Made by a program: the position numbers and the translations under genes. The notes below the pieces were generated by a model that saw nothing but the letters and a program-made list of their open reading frames with translations, made no database searches and had not been told where the DNA came from. From Rhodospirillales bacterium (GTDB lineage: Bacteria; Pseudomonadota; Alphaproteobacteria; Rhodospirillales; Thalassospiraceae): 64,000 nucleotides of DNA. Location: NCBI GenBank assembly GCA_019634165.1, contig JAHQVT010000006.1, forward strand, positions 682,001-746,000, given 5' to 3'. Below are positions 1 to 8,653 of this stretch, piece by piece; within the stretch, counting starts at the first letter, position 1, and every line of letters begins with the position of its first letter.

Positions 1-66
1 GTTCGACGCGGGTTTTAGCACGACAGAACCCTTGGGCCAAGTACTGGAAACCACGCGTTCGTGCAT
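1..66 (-). CDS. Possible 5' end of a divergent gene cut by the window edge
   Basis: An ATG at 66-64 on the reverse strand opens a frame that runs 22 codons to the window edge without a stop (starts MHERVVSSTWPKGSVVLKP). A weak AAGG ribosome-binding site lies about 9 nt upstream. If real, this gene is divergent from ppiD and shares the roughly 170-bp spacer with it. I do not recognise the peptide, and 22 codons is short enough to be chance. Confidence 0.22.
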   Translation of the reverse strand, partial: MHERVVSSTWPKGSVVLKPASN

Positions 67-186
67 TTCCTGTAACCTTGTGATGATCTTCGATGCAATC
101 GGCTGTTGCCGCTGTTACTTCTCGCCATTAAGATGCCCCGCAATTTCGTCGGGCTTTATTGGCCTTAGACGGACATAATTAAAAGC

Positions 187-207
187 TGTCGATACATTAT
201 ATCGACA
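187..207. promoter_or_regulatory. Perfect inverted repeat upstream of ppiD (operator-like)
   Basis: TGTCGATA (187-194), loop CATTA, TATCGACA (200-207): an 8+8 bp perfect inverted repeat, ending 28 bp before the ppiD start codon. AT-rich sequence that could hold a -10 element overlaps its centre. It could be an operator for a dimeric regulator or a small hairpin in the ppiD leader. No run of Ts follows, so it is not a terminator. The regulator is unknown. Confidence 0.45.
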
Positions 208-235
208 CCAAACCACGAATTGTTAGGCTTATCAT

Positions 236-2128
236 ATGCTTGCTGGCATTCGCACATTTTCGAAATCAATCTTTGCCAAAATCATCTTTGGCGTGATTGC
301 ACTGAGCTTCGTGATCTGGGGCCTGAACGCGTCGATGCTAAACCTTGGCACCTCACGCGAAGTTGCCGAAATCGGCAGCCAAAAAGTTACCCCGGTCGAA
401 CTGGACCGCGCCTTTCAGCGCAGCGTGCAGAATATGCGAAATGTATTCGGTCCCAGTTTCAACCAGCAGCAGGCCGTACAGATGGGTCTTCTGAACAATA
501 CGGTGCAGTCGCTCGTATCTCAGAAAGTTCTGCGTGAAGATGCCAAGAATATGGGCATTGGGATCAGCGACGATAAAGTGCGCGATACGATCTTTGCGTC
601 TGACAACTTCAAAGACCCAACCACCGGCCAGTTCAGCCGTGATCGTTTCCTTCAGTCGCTGTACCAAGCGGGCTACACCGAACAAGAATTCATTGAAGGT
701 GTCCGCGGCGACATGATGAGCCAGCAGGTTGTTGGCAGCCTGACGGGCACAGCCAGCGTTCCGGAATTGATGGCAAAACAGATTGTCGCGTACCGTAATG
801 AACAGCGCAGCGGTTCGTTCTTTACGCTTAACGGTGCAGAGTTTGACAATATTGCCGCTGCTGATGATGCGACCCTTCGTAAATATCACGAAGATAACGC
901 ACCACAGTTCACAGCACCTGAAAGCCGCGATGTCACGCTGGCAACCTTAAGTGCGGCTGATCTGATCAACACAGTAAGCGTCACTGAAGAAGAAATTGCT
1001 GAGTCCTATAAACAGCGTGAAGCAGAATTCCAGACGCCGGAAAAACGTACTGTTGAGCAAATCCTGTTTGCACCGGGTGCGGAGCAATCTGCGCGCGAAG
1101 CCTATAATAGACTGCAGGAAGGCGCAGACTTCATGGCCGTTGCCAAGGAAGCAGGCATGGATGAAACGCTGGTCAAACTTGGTGAGTTTACCGCCAATGA
1201 CATTCTGCCTGATCTGAGCGCGGCGACCTTTGCCCTGCCAGAAGGCGGTGTATCCGAGCCCGTTGAAACAGCACTTGGCTGGCACATCGTGCGCGTACCT
1301 TCGATCACCGAAGGCACCACCCAAACCCTTGCCGACGTTCGCGATGTTATTGTCGATGGCCTGAAACAGTTCAAAGCAGAAGATGCCATCTATGATCTTG
1401 CGGCAAACTTTGACGAAGAACTGGGCGCAGGCACCCCGATTGAAGACGCAGCACGCGACGTTGGTGCAAAGACTTATAAGCTTGGCGGTATCGTTCGCGG
1501 CGAAGGTCTAGGCAACGAAGCCGTCGATGGTGCGGATGAAATCAATGCCAAGATTTTCGAGCTGGAAAACGGCGAAGAAAGCTTCCTTGAAGAAACCGCC
1601 GGTGGCACCCGTTTTGTGGTTCGGGTTGAAAACGTAACCCCATCGGCACTGCGCCCGTTCGAAGATGTGCGTGAAAACGTCATCACAGCATGGATCGCAG
1701 ACGAGCGTCAGAAACAGATGCTTGCCAAGGCAGAAGAACTGGCTGGCAAAATCAACACCATGGGTACTGCTATCAACACCCTTGCCACCCAAGACGGTGC
1801 AACTGTTCGCACAAGTGGATTGACCAAACGCACCGGTCAGGGTCTTGGTGATGATGTAAACCCGGCTGTTGCAGCCGCCCTCTTCACCCTTGAAGATGGC
1901 AAAGCCAAAGCAGTCCAGACTGGCGACAGTGTAATTGTGGTAAAACTTGATGACGTCAAAGCTGCCAACATCGCAACTGCGGATGCGGCACCGGTAAATG
2001 ACGAGCTAAAAAAAGCCATCAACGAAGATATCCTCGCTCAGTATCTTAATTATCTGAACGAAGAAATCTCGGTCACTGTGAATAACAGCGTGATTACCGG
2101 GCTTTACGCCCCTGCCGCTGCAAACTGA
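236..2128 (+). CDS. ppiD: Membrane-anchored periplasmic peptidyl-prolyl isomerase, PpiD/SurA type
   Basis: The 630-residue protein has a single N-terminal membrane segment (about 13-31) after a short cytoplasmic stretch, a SurA-N-like chaperone region (about 35-160) and one parvulin domain (about 268-350, from KRTVEQILF to ALGWHIVRV). This is the PpiD layout: an inner-membrane foldase that assists outer-membrane and periplasmic proteins leaving the Sec channel. The length matches E. coli PpiD (623 residues). A start at 236 places the anchor at the N terminus as expected. It is followed by a terminator and then trpE, so it is probably its own transcription unit. The conserved residues of active parvulins are only partly recognisable, so chaperone activity is safer than isomerase activity. 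Confidence 0.92.
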   Translation: MLAGIRTFSKSIFAKIIFGVIALSFVIWGLNASMLNLGTSREVAEIGSQKVTPVELDRAFQRSVQNMRNVFGPSFNQQQAVQMGLLNNTVQSLVSQKVLREDAKNMGIGISDDKVRDTIFASDNFKDPTTGQFSRDRFLQSLYQAGYTEQEFIEGVRGDMMSQQVVGSLTGTASVPELMAKQIVAYRNEQRSGSFFTLNGAEFDNIAAADDATLRKYHEDNAPQFTAPESRDVTLATLSAADLINTVSVTEEEIAESYKQREAEFQTPEKRTVEQILFAPGAEQSAREAYNRLQEGADFMAVAKEAGMDETLVKLGEFTANDILPDLSAATFALPEGGVSEPVETALGWHIVRVPSITEGTTQTLADVRDVIVDGLKQFKAEDAIYDLAANFDEELGAGTPIEDAARDVGAKTYKLGGIVRGEGLGNEAVDGADEINAKIFELENGEESFLEETAGGTRFVVRVENVTPSALRPFEDVRENVITAWIADERQKQMLAKAEELAGKINTMGTAINTLATQDGATVRTSGLTKRTGQGLGDDVNPAVAAALFTLEDGKAKAVQTGDSVIVVKLDDVKAANIATADAAPVNDELKKAINEDILAQYLNYLNEEISVTVNNSVITGLYAPAAAN

Positions 2129-2137
2129 TAAACATTC

Positions 2138-2175
2138 AAAGGGCGGCCGGTTGATCTGGTCGCCCTTTTTCTTTT
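2138..2175 (+). terminator. Intrinsic terminator after ppiD
   Basis: The arms AAAGGGCGGCC (2138-2148) and GGTCGCCCTTT (2159-2169) pair with one G-U. They are followed by TTCTTTTT. It begins 9 bp after the ppiD stop and separates ppiD from trpE. Confidence 0.8.
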
Positions 2176-2215
2176 TCCAGATGACTGCTTATAAGACCAA
2201 CAATCGGACACCCCC

Positions 2216-3712
2216 ATGGAAATCAAACCGGATTTCACCAGTTTCAAGCAAAATTACGATAACGGCATCTCGCAGGTCCTCTGGACCTCGCTGACCGCAG
2301 ACCTTGACACGCCGGTCTCGGCCTTTCTTAAAATCGCCGAAGGCATGCCAAACACCTATTTGCTTGAATCTGTTGAAGGCGGTGCCGTCCGAGGCCGTTA
2401 TTCGTTCCTTGGTTTGAAACCCGACCTGATCTGGCGGTGTTTTGGCGACAAGGCCGAACTCAACCGCCGGGTCATGGCGGATGCCGAAGCCTTTATTCCA
2501 GAACAAGACGCGCCGCTTGAAAGCTTAAAAAAGCTCATAGATGAAAGCTACATTGCCCTTCCTGACAACTTACCGCCGATGAGTGCGGGTCTTGTTGGCT
2601 ATATGGGTTATGACACGGTTCGCCTGATGGAAAAGCTTCCTGATAGCAATACCGACGAGCTTGGCGTGCCAGATGGTATCTTTATCCGCCCGACTGTCAC
2701 GGCAAGTTTTGATACCATCGAAGATACAGTCACCGTCGTCGCCCCGGTACGCCCGGAAGAAGGCATGAGTGCCGAAGCGGCATATGATCTGGCCTGTGCG
2801 CGTTTGAATGACGTTGTCCAGCAGTTCCAGCGCAATCTGTTTATCGACCGCCGGTCAAAATCCGTTCCCGACACCCTGCCCGACCCAAAAGTCAGCGTGG
2901 ATGAGGCCGGATATTACGAGATGGTCGAAAAGGCCAAGGATTACATCCGTGCCGGTGACATTTTTCAGGTCGTCTTGTCACAACGTTATACCCTGCCATA
3001 TCAGTTGCCACCTTTTGCCTTCTATCGTGCGCTGCGCCGGATCAATCCATCCCCTTTCATGTTCTATCTTGATATCGGTGGCTTTCAGGTGGTCGGCGCC
3101 AGCCCGGAAATTCTGGTCCGGCTGCGTGACGATGAAGTTACCATTCGCCCGATTGCTGGCACGCGTCGCCGCGGTCACACACCTGAAGATGACAAGGTGA
3201 TGGCCCAAGACCTTTTGGATGACCCAAAGGAACGCTCAGAACATCTGATGCTGCTTGATCTTGGTCGCAATGACGTTGGGCGGGTTTCCAAACCGGGTAC
3301 AGTACGTGTCACGGATCGTGAAAAAATCGAATATTATTCCCACGTCATGCATATCGTTTCCAACGTGGTCGGCCAGATCGATGAAAAATATGACGCGATG
3401 GATGCGTTAAAGGCCGGTTTCCCGGCCGGGACCGTTTCGGGTGCCCCAAAAGTACGCGCAATGGAAATCATTGATGAATTGGAATCGGTTCGTCGCGGTA
3501 TCTATGCCGGATGTATCGGCTATATTTCTGCCGATGGATCAATGGATACCTGCATTGCGCTTCGAACTGCTGTGATCAAGGATGAGAAAATCCATATTCA
3601 GGCCGGTGCTGGCATTGTCGTAGACAGCAAGCCGGAACTTGAACACAAGGAATGCCGCAACAAGGCTGGTGCGCTTATGGCTGCCGCCCGCGAAGCCCAT
3701 CGTTTCGCCTAA
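2216..3712 (+). CDS. trpE: Anthranilate synthase component I
   Basis: It makes anthranilate from chorismate with ammonia supplied by TrpG, the first committed step of tryptophan synthesis. The 498 residues are full length. The N-terminal LLES feedback-site motif is at about 49-52. The chorismate-binding domain carries LLDLGRNDVGRVS (about 345), SGAPKVRAMEIIDELE (about 408) and GAGIVVDSKPELEHKE (about 464). It is separate from trpGDC: a reverse-strand gene and a repeat element lie between. I saw no tandem-Trp leader peptide in the 40 bp between the ppiD terminator and the start, so attenuation is not evident. Confidence 0.97.
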   Translation: MEIKPDFTSFKQNYDNGISQVLWTSLTADLDTPVSAFLKIAEGMPNTYLLESVEGGAVRGRYSFLGLKPDLIWRCFGDKAELNRRVMADAEAFIPEQDAPLESLKKLIDESYIALPDNLPPMSAGLVGYMGYDTVRLMEKLPDSNTDELGVPDGIFIRPTVTASFDTIEDTVTVVAPVRPEEGMSAEAAYDLACARLNDVVQQFQRNLFIDRRSKSVPDTLPDPKVSVDEAGYYEMVEKAKDYIRAGDIFQVVLSQRYTLPYQLPPFAFYRALRRINPSPFMFYLDIGGFQVVGASPEILVRLRDDEVTIRPIAGTRRRGHTPEDDKVMAQDLLDDPKERSEHLMLLDLGRNDVGRVSKPGTVRVTDREKIEYYSHVMHIVSNVVGQIDEKYDAMDALKAGFPAGTVSGAPKVRAMEIIDELESVRRGIYAGCIGYISADGSMDTCIALRTAVIKDEKIHIQAGAGIVVDSKPELEHKECRNKAGALMAAAREAHRFA

Positions 3713-3736
3713 GTTGAATTAATCACAGCAAATTAA

Positions 3737-3763
3737 AAGGGCTGCCCATTCGGTGCAGCCCTT
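3737..3763. terminator. Hairpin between convergent trpE and yibQ-like gene
   Basis: AAGGGCTGC (3737-3745) pairs perfectly with GCAGCCCTT (3755-3763). It lies 24 bp after the trpE stop and 27 bp after the end of the convergent gene. The T-tract is poor on the + side, with AATTAATT on the reverse side, so it may serve both genes weakly. Confidence 0.6.
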
Positions 3764-3790
3764 GATTACCATCAAATTCTTTTGCTGGGT

Positions 3791-5014
3791 TCACCCGGTC
3801 GCGTGCTGTGACGCACGGCGTAAGACATCTGTGATCGGGACCAAAACAAACCCCTTGGCCAAAATTTCGGGAATCCATTTATGTAAGGCAGCAAGTGTCA
3901 GATCACGCGGATGACCAATGGCAATGGCATATCCCTGCTTGGCGGCGACCCGTTCGGTACGGCGTAGCATATCGGCAATCTTTTCCGCATCATCGGCATC
4001 ATCAATAAAGATGTCGCGCGTGATGGCAGGCACCCCAAATCTGTTTGCCGTTTCATAGCCGACCGAGGCAGCACTGGTTCGTGAATCCAAGAACATCAGC
4101 CCGCGTGATTTCATGACTTCCATCACAATATGCATGCGTTCGGGATCGGATGTAAATTTGCTGCCCATATGGTTATTCACACCAACATACCCATCGAAAC
4201 GATCTAGCATCCAGGTCATCTCGTTCAAAATCGTTTGCCGATCATATGACGACAACAAGGCATGCGGTCCCGGATCAACTGATGCCGATGACGGCTCCAT
4301 CGGCATATGCAGCATTATTTCGTGACCGGCTGATCGTGCTGCATTGACTTGCGGCTGCAGATCGCGGGCATATGGCAGATAGGAAATGGTAATCGGACCA
4401 GGAAGCTTTACCGTGCGTGCGGTACGCGGCTGATCAAGGCCTGCGTCATCAATCACGATCGCAATAACCGGCTTGCGACCTGTATCGGGTGTTAGGGCAG
4501 CATATTTACGCCATGGTACGTTCGGGTCCGCTGGTGAAGTGGACATGCCAACTGGCTTGTCTATGCCGCTATCGCCTGGCAGGATATTACCAGCCACGAC
4601 AGGCGGCTTTGATTGCGGGGGCGCAATAAAATCGGGTTGTTCTTGCACCCCTGTTTGAGCAGTACTGGCTTGGGCATTGCCGACATTTCCGCCGACAAGA
4701 TAACCGGTACGTCCACGCACTGGCGTATTTTCAGAAAGTTTATAATCCTTGCGCAACATCGGGGCTGGTTCAGGTTCGGCCAAGGAATAATCGGGTGCAG
4801 TTTGATCCGCCGCCCGGCCAAATTCATCAGATGCCCGGTCAAGTTCAAGCATGCTGCCAACAGCAATGATGGCAGAAAGCGTGCCCGCAACAAAAGCGCC
4901 GCCCAGCATAAGGCGACCAATGCCGCCCGATTTCTTGGTTGGGGCAGTCTTTTTACGGTTGGATTTTTTGGGTGCCGCTTTTTTACGTTTAGCGGTCGTT
5001 GCCCGGCGTGCCAC
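3791..5014 (-). CDS. Divergent polysaccharide deacetylase family protein (YibQ/DUF610-like)
   Basis: The 407-residue protein starts at a GTG with GGAG 9 nt upstream. A strongly basic Lys/Arg tail (1-30) precedes one membrane segment (about 33-55), then a low-complexity linker to about 165. The C-terminal domain (about 180-400) has the divergent polysaccharide deacetylase pattern: IAIVIDDAGL, ISYLPYA, GHEIMLHMPMEP, GVNNHMGSKFTS and AIGHPRDLT. The family has an NodB-like fold and is predicted to act in the periplasm on a glycan, but the substrate is unknown. It is convergent with trpE and divergent from trpG, and interrupts what is otherwise a ppiD-trpE-trpGDC series. Confidence 0.88.
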   Translation of the reverse strand: MARRATTAKRKKAAPKKSNRKKTAPTKKSGGIGRLMLGGAFVAGTLSAIIAVGSMLELDRASDEFGRAADQTAPDYSLAEPEPAPMLRKDYKLSENTPVRGRTGYLVGGNVGNAQASTAQTGVQEQPDFIAPPQSKPPVVAGNILPGDSGIDKPVGMSTSPADPNVPWRKYAALTPDTGRKPVIAIVIDDAGLDQPRTARTVKLPGPITISYLPYARDLQPQVNAARSAGHEIMLHMPMEPSSASVDPGPHALLSSYDRQTILNEMTWMLDRFDGYVGVNNHMGSKFTSDPERMHIVMEVMKSRGLMFLDSRTSAASVGYETANRFGVPAITRDIFIDDADDAEKIADMLRRTERVAAKQGYAIAIGHPRDLTLAALHKWIPEILAKGFVLVPITDVLRRASQHATG

Positions 5015-5118
5015 GCTGTGGTCTCCAGTATCGTTTGGCTGGGGTGCTCGTGGTGCTGCGCTTTTAAACTCAGCCCCATCCCATATGGTGATTATATACC
5101 GATCTGGTCGGCTGTTGT

Positions 5119-5131
5119 TTAGGGTCAGAAC
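5119..5131 (+). repeat. Solo copy of the MITE end sequence
   Basis: TTAGGGTCAGAAC here is identical to the first 13 bases of the element that begins at 5271, in the same orientation and 152 bp upstream. The match then decays (CCATTATTG against TTATTCACA). No second inverted end is seen before 5271. It could be the remnant end of a related older element. Confidence 0.5.
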
Positions 5132-5270
5132 CCATTATTGTGTTTTTAAACCGTTTCTAGTTAGCACCCGGTTAAGAGATCCCTATCCGTCACTGTCCAA
5201 AACAACTTCCTGTCTTGTCTTCCTTGCTTCCGCTTGACGTAGCGGCAGGTGCGTTTATTCTCTGCCGACC

Positions 5271-5538
5271 TTAGGGTCAGAACTTATTCACATGACCGAC
5301 CCGGCAACCGATATGGGAGAAAAACACTAGGAAAAGACCGCAGAGCGGGGCGATCCCCGATCAAGGTATTTGACGCCGAGGATTTCTCTCATATCGGTTG
5401 TCCTTCGGATCGCCCGGATTTGCACGGGCTATTTTGTCGTAAAACCTTGAAAGATGCATATCTTCCTGCGATTTTTCTCCGCATATCCTTACAAATCCGG
5501 GCGACCGGGGCGATTATGTGAATAAGTTTTGACCCTAA
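5271..5538. mobile_element. MITE-like palindromic element, 268 bp, non-coding
   Basis: Terminal inverted repeats of 23 bp, starting TTAGGGTCAGAACTTATT, match at 22 of 23 positions (5271-5293 and 5516-5538). Inside are two further inverted-repeat pairs: 5305-5322 with 5383-5400 (17 of 18) and 5406-5422 with 5492-5508 (15 of 17). The element could therefore fold as a stem carrying two arms. TA lies just outside GGGTCA at both ends, as after insertion at a TA target, though the edge is uncertain. The one open frame across it (5249-5521) resembles no protein I know and is explained by the repeats. The family is unassigned. It ends 21 bp before trpG. Confidence 0.78.
5434..5462 (+). promoter_or_regulatory. 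Candidate promoter for trpG inside the MITE-like element
   Basis: TTGTCG (5434-5439), 17 bp spacer, CATATC (5457-5462), reading toward trpG. It is a modest match to the sigma-70 pattern. I list it because only 21 bp of native sequence separates the element from the trpG start codon, so trpGDC must be transcribed from within or from beyond the element. Confidence 0.3.
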
Positions 5539-5559
5539 TATGTATAGGCCCATCTTCCG

Positions 5560-6132
5560 ATGTATCTCCTCATCGACAATTACGACAGCTTCACTTTTAA
5601 TTTGTGGCATTACCTGCGTGAACTCGGCCCTGAGGTTGAAGTTCGTCGCAATGATGAGATCACCGTAAATGAAGCATTAGCGCTGAACCCAGAAGGCATT
5701 GTCATATCGCCCGGCCCCTGTGACCCGGAGCGCGCCGGTATTTGTCTTGATCTGATCAACGCCGCGGCAGGCAAAGTTAAGATTCTTGGGGTTTGCCTGG
5801 GCCATCAATCCATTGGGCAAGCATTTGGCGGCAAGATCATTCGCGCACCGCAATGCATGCATGGTAAAACGGATGCCATGAAACATTCAGGCACCAGCGT
5901 TTTTGCCGGCCTGCCCAGCCCATTTGAAGCAACACGCTATCATTCATTGGTGATTGAACGCAAAACATTGCCAGACAGCCTTGAAATCACGGCCGAAAAC
6001 GAAGATGGTCTGATTATGGGTGTGCGTCACAAAACCCATCAAATTCACGGCGTTCAGTTTCACCCCGAAAGCATCGCCTCAGAACACGGCCACGCACTGT
6101 TAAAGAATTTTATCGACTATACCGGCGCGTAA
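5560..6132 (+). CDS. trpG: Anthranilate synthase component II (glutamine amidotransferase)
   Basis: The class I glutamine amidotransferase subunit releases ammonia from glutamine for TrpE. The 190 residues carry the nucleophile motif GVCLGHQ (Cys about 79) and the HGVQFHPES segment with the catalytic His and Glu (about 167 and 169). The N terminus [15 protein letters not shown] is typical and fixes the start, although no strong ribosome-binding site is visible; only an AGG about 11 nt upstream is seen. It is the first gene of trpG-trpD-trpC-moaC. The MITE-like element ends 21 bp upstream. Confidence 0.97.
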   Translation: MYLLIDNYDSFTFNLWHYLRELGPEVEVRRNDEITVNEALALNPEGIVISPGPCDPERAGICLDLINAAAGKVKILGVCLGHQSIGQAFGGKIIRAPQCMHGKTDAMKHSGTSVFAGLPSPFEATRYHSLVIERKTLPDSLEITAENEDGLIMGVRHKTHQIHGVQFHPESIASEHGHALLKNFIDYTGA

Positions 6133-6165
6133 ACCCGTACCGGACTGCAAACCGAGGAACCCCGC

Positions 6166-7200
6166 ATGTCGACTGATAATGATCTGAAGCCAATTTTGGC
6201 CAAAGTCGCAGATGGCGAAAAACTGACAGAAGACATGGCTGAGCAGGCCTTTAATGTTCTGATGTCCGGTCAGGCTACCCCATCCCAGATGGGGGCTTTC
6301 CTGATGGGGTTGCGTCTTCGCGGGGAAACAGTTGACGAGATCACCGGTGCCGCGCGTGTCATGCGCGAAAAGGCAACCGGCATTATTGCCCCGGAAAATG
6401 CGGTTGATACCTGTGGTACAGGCGGTGACGGCAGTGGAACATTTAACATTTCCACTGGCGCTGCCATCGTTGCTGCAGCCGCTGGTGCCACCGTTGCCAA
6501 GCATGGCAACCGGGCAGCGTCATCAAAATCGGGTTCCGCAGACGTATTAATGGCCCTTGGTGTTAATCTTGATGCGGATATGAAGCTTCTGGAAAAGGCA
6601 CTTCGGGATATTAATCTGTGCTTTATGATGGCCACCCGTCATCATTCTGCCATGCGCCACGTTATGCCGACCCGTGTTGAAATGGGTACGCGCACGATCT
6701 TTAATCTGCTTGGTCCCCTTGCCAATCCGGCAAAAACCAAACGCCAGGTTTTAGGTGTTTTTGCCAAGGAATGGGTCGAGCCTGTTGCAAATGTTCTGAA
6801 CCGACTTGGATCGGTTCATGCGTGGGTGGTCCACGGCCATAGCGGCCTTGATGAAATTTCGACCACTGGCCCAACATTTGTTGCCGAAGTCAAGAACGGC
6901 ACTGTCACAACGTTTGAAATCACGCCAAGTGACTTTGGCTTTGAAACGGCAACGCTTGAAGACCTTAAGGGCGGCGATGCGACTGTGAATGCCAAGGCCA
7001 TTACGGATCTGCTTGCGGGAACGAAAAGTGCCTATCGCGATATCGTTCTGATGAATGCCGGTGCTGCTCTTGTTGTTACGGGTATCGCCAGTGATCTTGC
7101 CGATGGCATTAAAAAATCAGCAGAAGCAATCGATTCAGGCAAGGCCGCCGAAACGCTAAACGGTCTTGTTGCGATTACCAACGAAGGAACCGCGGCGTGA
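6166..7200 (+). CDS. trpD: Anthranilate phosphoribosyltransferase
   Basis: It transfers the phosphoribosyl group of PRPP to anthranilate, the second step of the tryptophan branch. The 344 residues contain the PRPP-binding glycine loop [15 protein letters not shown] (about 83-97), the [17 protein letters not shown] segment (about 112-128) and a [16 protein letters not shown] stretch (about 172). It lies 33 bp after trpG and its stop overlaps the trpC start (GTGA), which implies coupled translation. Confidence 0.97.
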   Translation: MSTDNDLKPILAKVADGEKLTEDMAEQAFNVLMSGQATPSQMGAFLMGLRLRGETVDEITGAARVMREKATGIIAPENAVDTCGTGGDGSGTFNISTGAAIVAAAAGATVAKHGNRAASSKSGSADVLMALGVNLDADMKLLEKALRDINLCFMMATRHHSAMRHVMPTRVEMGTRTIFNLLGPLANPAKTKRQVLGVFAKEWVEPVANVLNRLGSVHAWVVHGHSGLDEISTTGPTFVAEVKNGTVTTFEITPSDFGFETATLEDLKGGDATVNAKAITDLLAGTKSAYRDIVLMNAGAALVVTGIASDLADGIKKSAEAIDSGKAAETLNGLVAITNEGTAA

Positions 7201-7994
7201 GCGACGTACTCCAAAAAATCTGTAATGATAAACGCGACCATGTCGCATCCTGCAAGGCGCGTACGTCAGTTGCCACCCTTGAAGACGAAGCGAAGGCGCA
7301 ATCCGCTCCGCGCGGTTTCATCAATGCCCTTGAAACCAGTGTTGCAGATGGACGCTATGGCTTGATTGCCGAAATCAAAAAAGCATCCCCGTCCAAGGGC
7401 CTTATTCGCCCGGATTTTAATCCGCCTGAATTGGCAAAGGCCTATCAGGCTGGCGGGGCAAGCTGCCTTTCAGTTCTGACAGACGTTCCTTATTTTCAAG
7501 GCGATGACAGCTATCTTGTTGCCGCCCGCGCAGCGGTTGACCTTCCGGCACTGCGCAAGGATTTCATGATTGATCCTTATCAGGTGACCGAAGCACGCGC
7601 ATTGGGCGCTGATTGCATTTTGCTGATCATGGCTGCCCTTGAAGATGCACAGGCCGCCGAACTTGAAGAAGCGGCCCATGCACTTGGTATGGATGTCCTG
7701 ATCGAAGTTCATAATGCACCCGAACTCGAACGCGCATTGAAATTGAAATCACGTCTGATCGGGGTGAATAACCGTAACCTCAAGACGATGGAAATTTCCC
7801 TGACCACCACCGAAGAACTTGCTGGCATGGTCGACAAAGACCGCTTGCTTGTCGCGGAAAGTGGCCTGTTCACGCCCGATGACTTGACCCGTATGGCAAA
7901 AGTTGGCGCGCAGTGCTTCCTGATTGGCGAAAGCCTGATGCGTCAGGATGACGTCACCGCCGCCACCCGTAATCTTCTTGGCCTTGCAGCCTGA
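7197..7994 (+). CDS. trpC: Indole-3-glycerol phosphate synthase
   Basis: This TIM-barrel enzyme closes the indole ring from carboxyphenylaminodeoxyribulose phosphate. The 265 residues include [12 protein letters not shown] (about 57-68, with active-site Lys), [28 protein letters not shown] (about 184) and [10 protein letters not shown]. It is mono-functional, without a fused TrpF domain. The start is GTG, overlapping the trpD stop by 4 bp. trpF, trpB and trpA are not in this window. Confidence 0.96.
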   Translation: MSDVLQKICNDKRDHVASCKARTSVATLEDEAKAQSAPRGFINALETSVADGRYGLIAEIKKASPSKGLIRPDFNPPELAKAYQAGGASCLSVLTDVPYFQGDDSYLVAARAAVDLPALRKDFMIDPYQVTEARALGADCILLIMAALEDAQAAELEEAAHALGMDVLIEVHNAPELERALKLKSRLIGVNNRNLKTMEISLTTTEELAGMVDKDRLLVAESGLFTPDDLTRMAKVGAQCFLIGESLMRQDDVTAATRNLLGLAA

Positions 7995-8012
7995 TTGGCA
8001 CCGGACACAGTA

Positions 8013-8492
8013 ATGGCAGACAAGCTTTCGCATATTGACGCTGGCGGCAACGCTATCATGGTCGATATCTCGGCCAAGGCCGATACCACCCGTATTGCCG
8101 TTGCCAAGGCCCGTGTTTTGATGTCTGGCGAAACAGCGACACTGATTGCAAAGCGTGGCCATAAAAAGGGCGATGTTCTTGGCATTGCCCAGCTTGCCGG
8201 GATTATGGGGGCAAAAAAGACCCCTGATCTGATCCCGCTATGTCATCCCCTGCCCCTGACGTCGGTGACAGTTGATCTTGAACTGGCTGATGGCGTCGAT
8301 GCCGTTGATATAACCGCAACCTGCAAAACCACCGGAAAGACCGGGGTCGAGATGGAGGCACTCACAGCGGCCTCTGTTGCGGCATTGACGGTGTTTGATA
8401 TGTGCAAGGCCGTTGATAAAAGTATGAGGATTACCGATCTGCGGGTCACTCGAAAAGAAGGTGGCAATTCGGGGACCTTTGTCGCGGATTGA
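8013..8492 (+). CDS. moaC: Cyclic pyranopterin monophosphate synthase MoaC
   Basis: It converts the MoaA product to cyclic pyranopterin monophosphate in molybdenum cofactor synthesis. From the ATG at 8013 the protein is 159 residues, the usual MoaC length. An in-frame TTG at 7995 would only add six unlikely residues. The motifs [13 protein letters not shown] (about 73-85), [11 protein letters not shown] (about 111) and MCKAVDKSM (about 130-138, with the catalytic Asp and Lys) are all present. It starts 18 bp after trpC, an association common in alphaproteobacteria. The moeA gene that often follows there is absent. Confidence 0.95.
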   Translation: MADKLSHIDAGGNAIMVDISAKADTTRIAVAKARVLMSGETATLIAKRGHKKGDVLGIAQLAGIMGAKKTPDLIPLCHPLPLTSVTVDLELADGVDAVDITATCKTTGKTGVEMEALTAASVAALTVFDMCKAVDKSMRITDLRVTRKEGGNSGTFVAD

Positions 8493-8571
8493 TCCTGCCT
8501 TCCCCGGCCTCGCGATTATTCACCTTTTTTGAACAATCAGGATGATTGATCAGTTTTTCTGAAAGGTCATA

Positions 8572-8609
8572 TTGACATGCTTGACCTGCGAAAAGAACTA
8601 AAGTAGAAC
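8572..8609 (+). promoter_or_regulatory. lexA promoter with overlapping LexA (SOS) box
   Basis: GAAC (8595-8598), 7 bp, GAAC (8606-8609) is the alphaproteobacterial SOS box (GTTC-N7-GTTC read on the other strand). TTGACC (8581-8586) with a 17-bp spacer gives TAGAAC (8604-8609) as -10, so the operator covers the -10 region. A second -35 option is TTGACA at 8572-8577. The box sits 44 bp before the lexA start and supports autorepression. Confidence 0.85.
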
Positions 8610-8653
8610 ATCCATGTATCCTTTTTGTTCTTGTTACAGGTTCGGGAAATATC

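Noticed and set aside
5249-5521. 90-codon open frame across the repeat element
   Set aside because: It is built from the inverted repeats, has no ribosome-binding site and no recognisable protein features.
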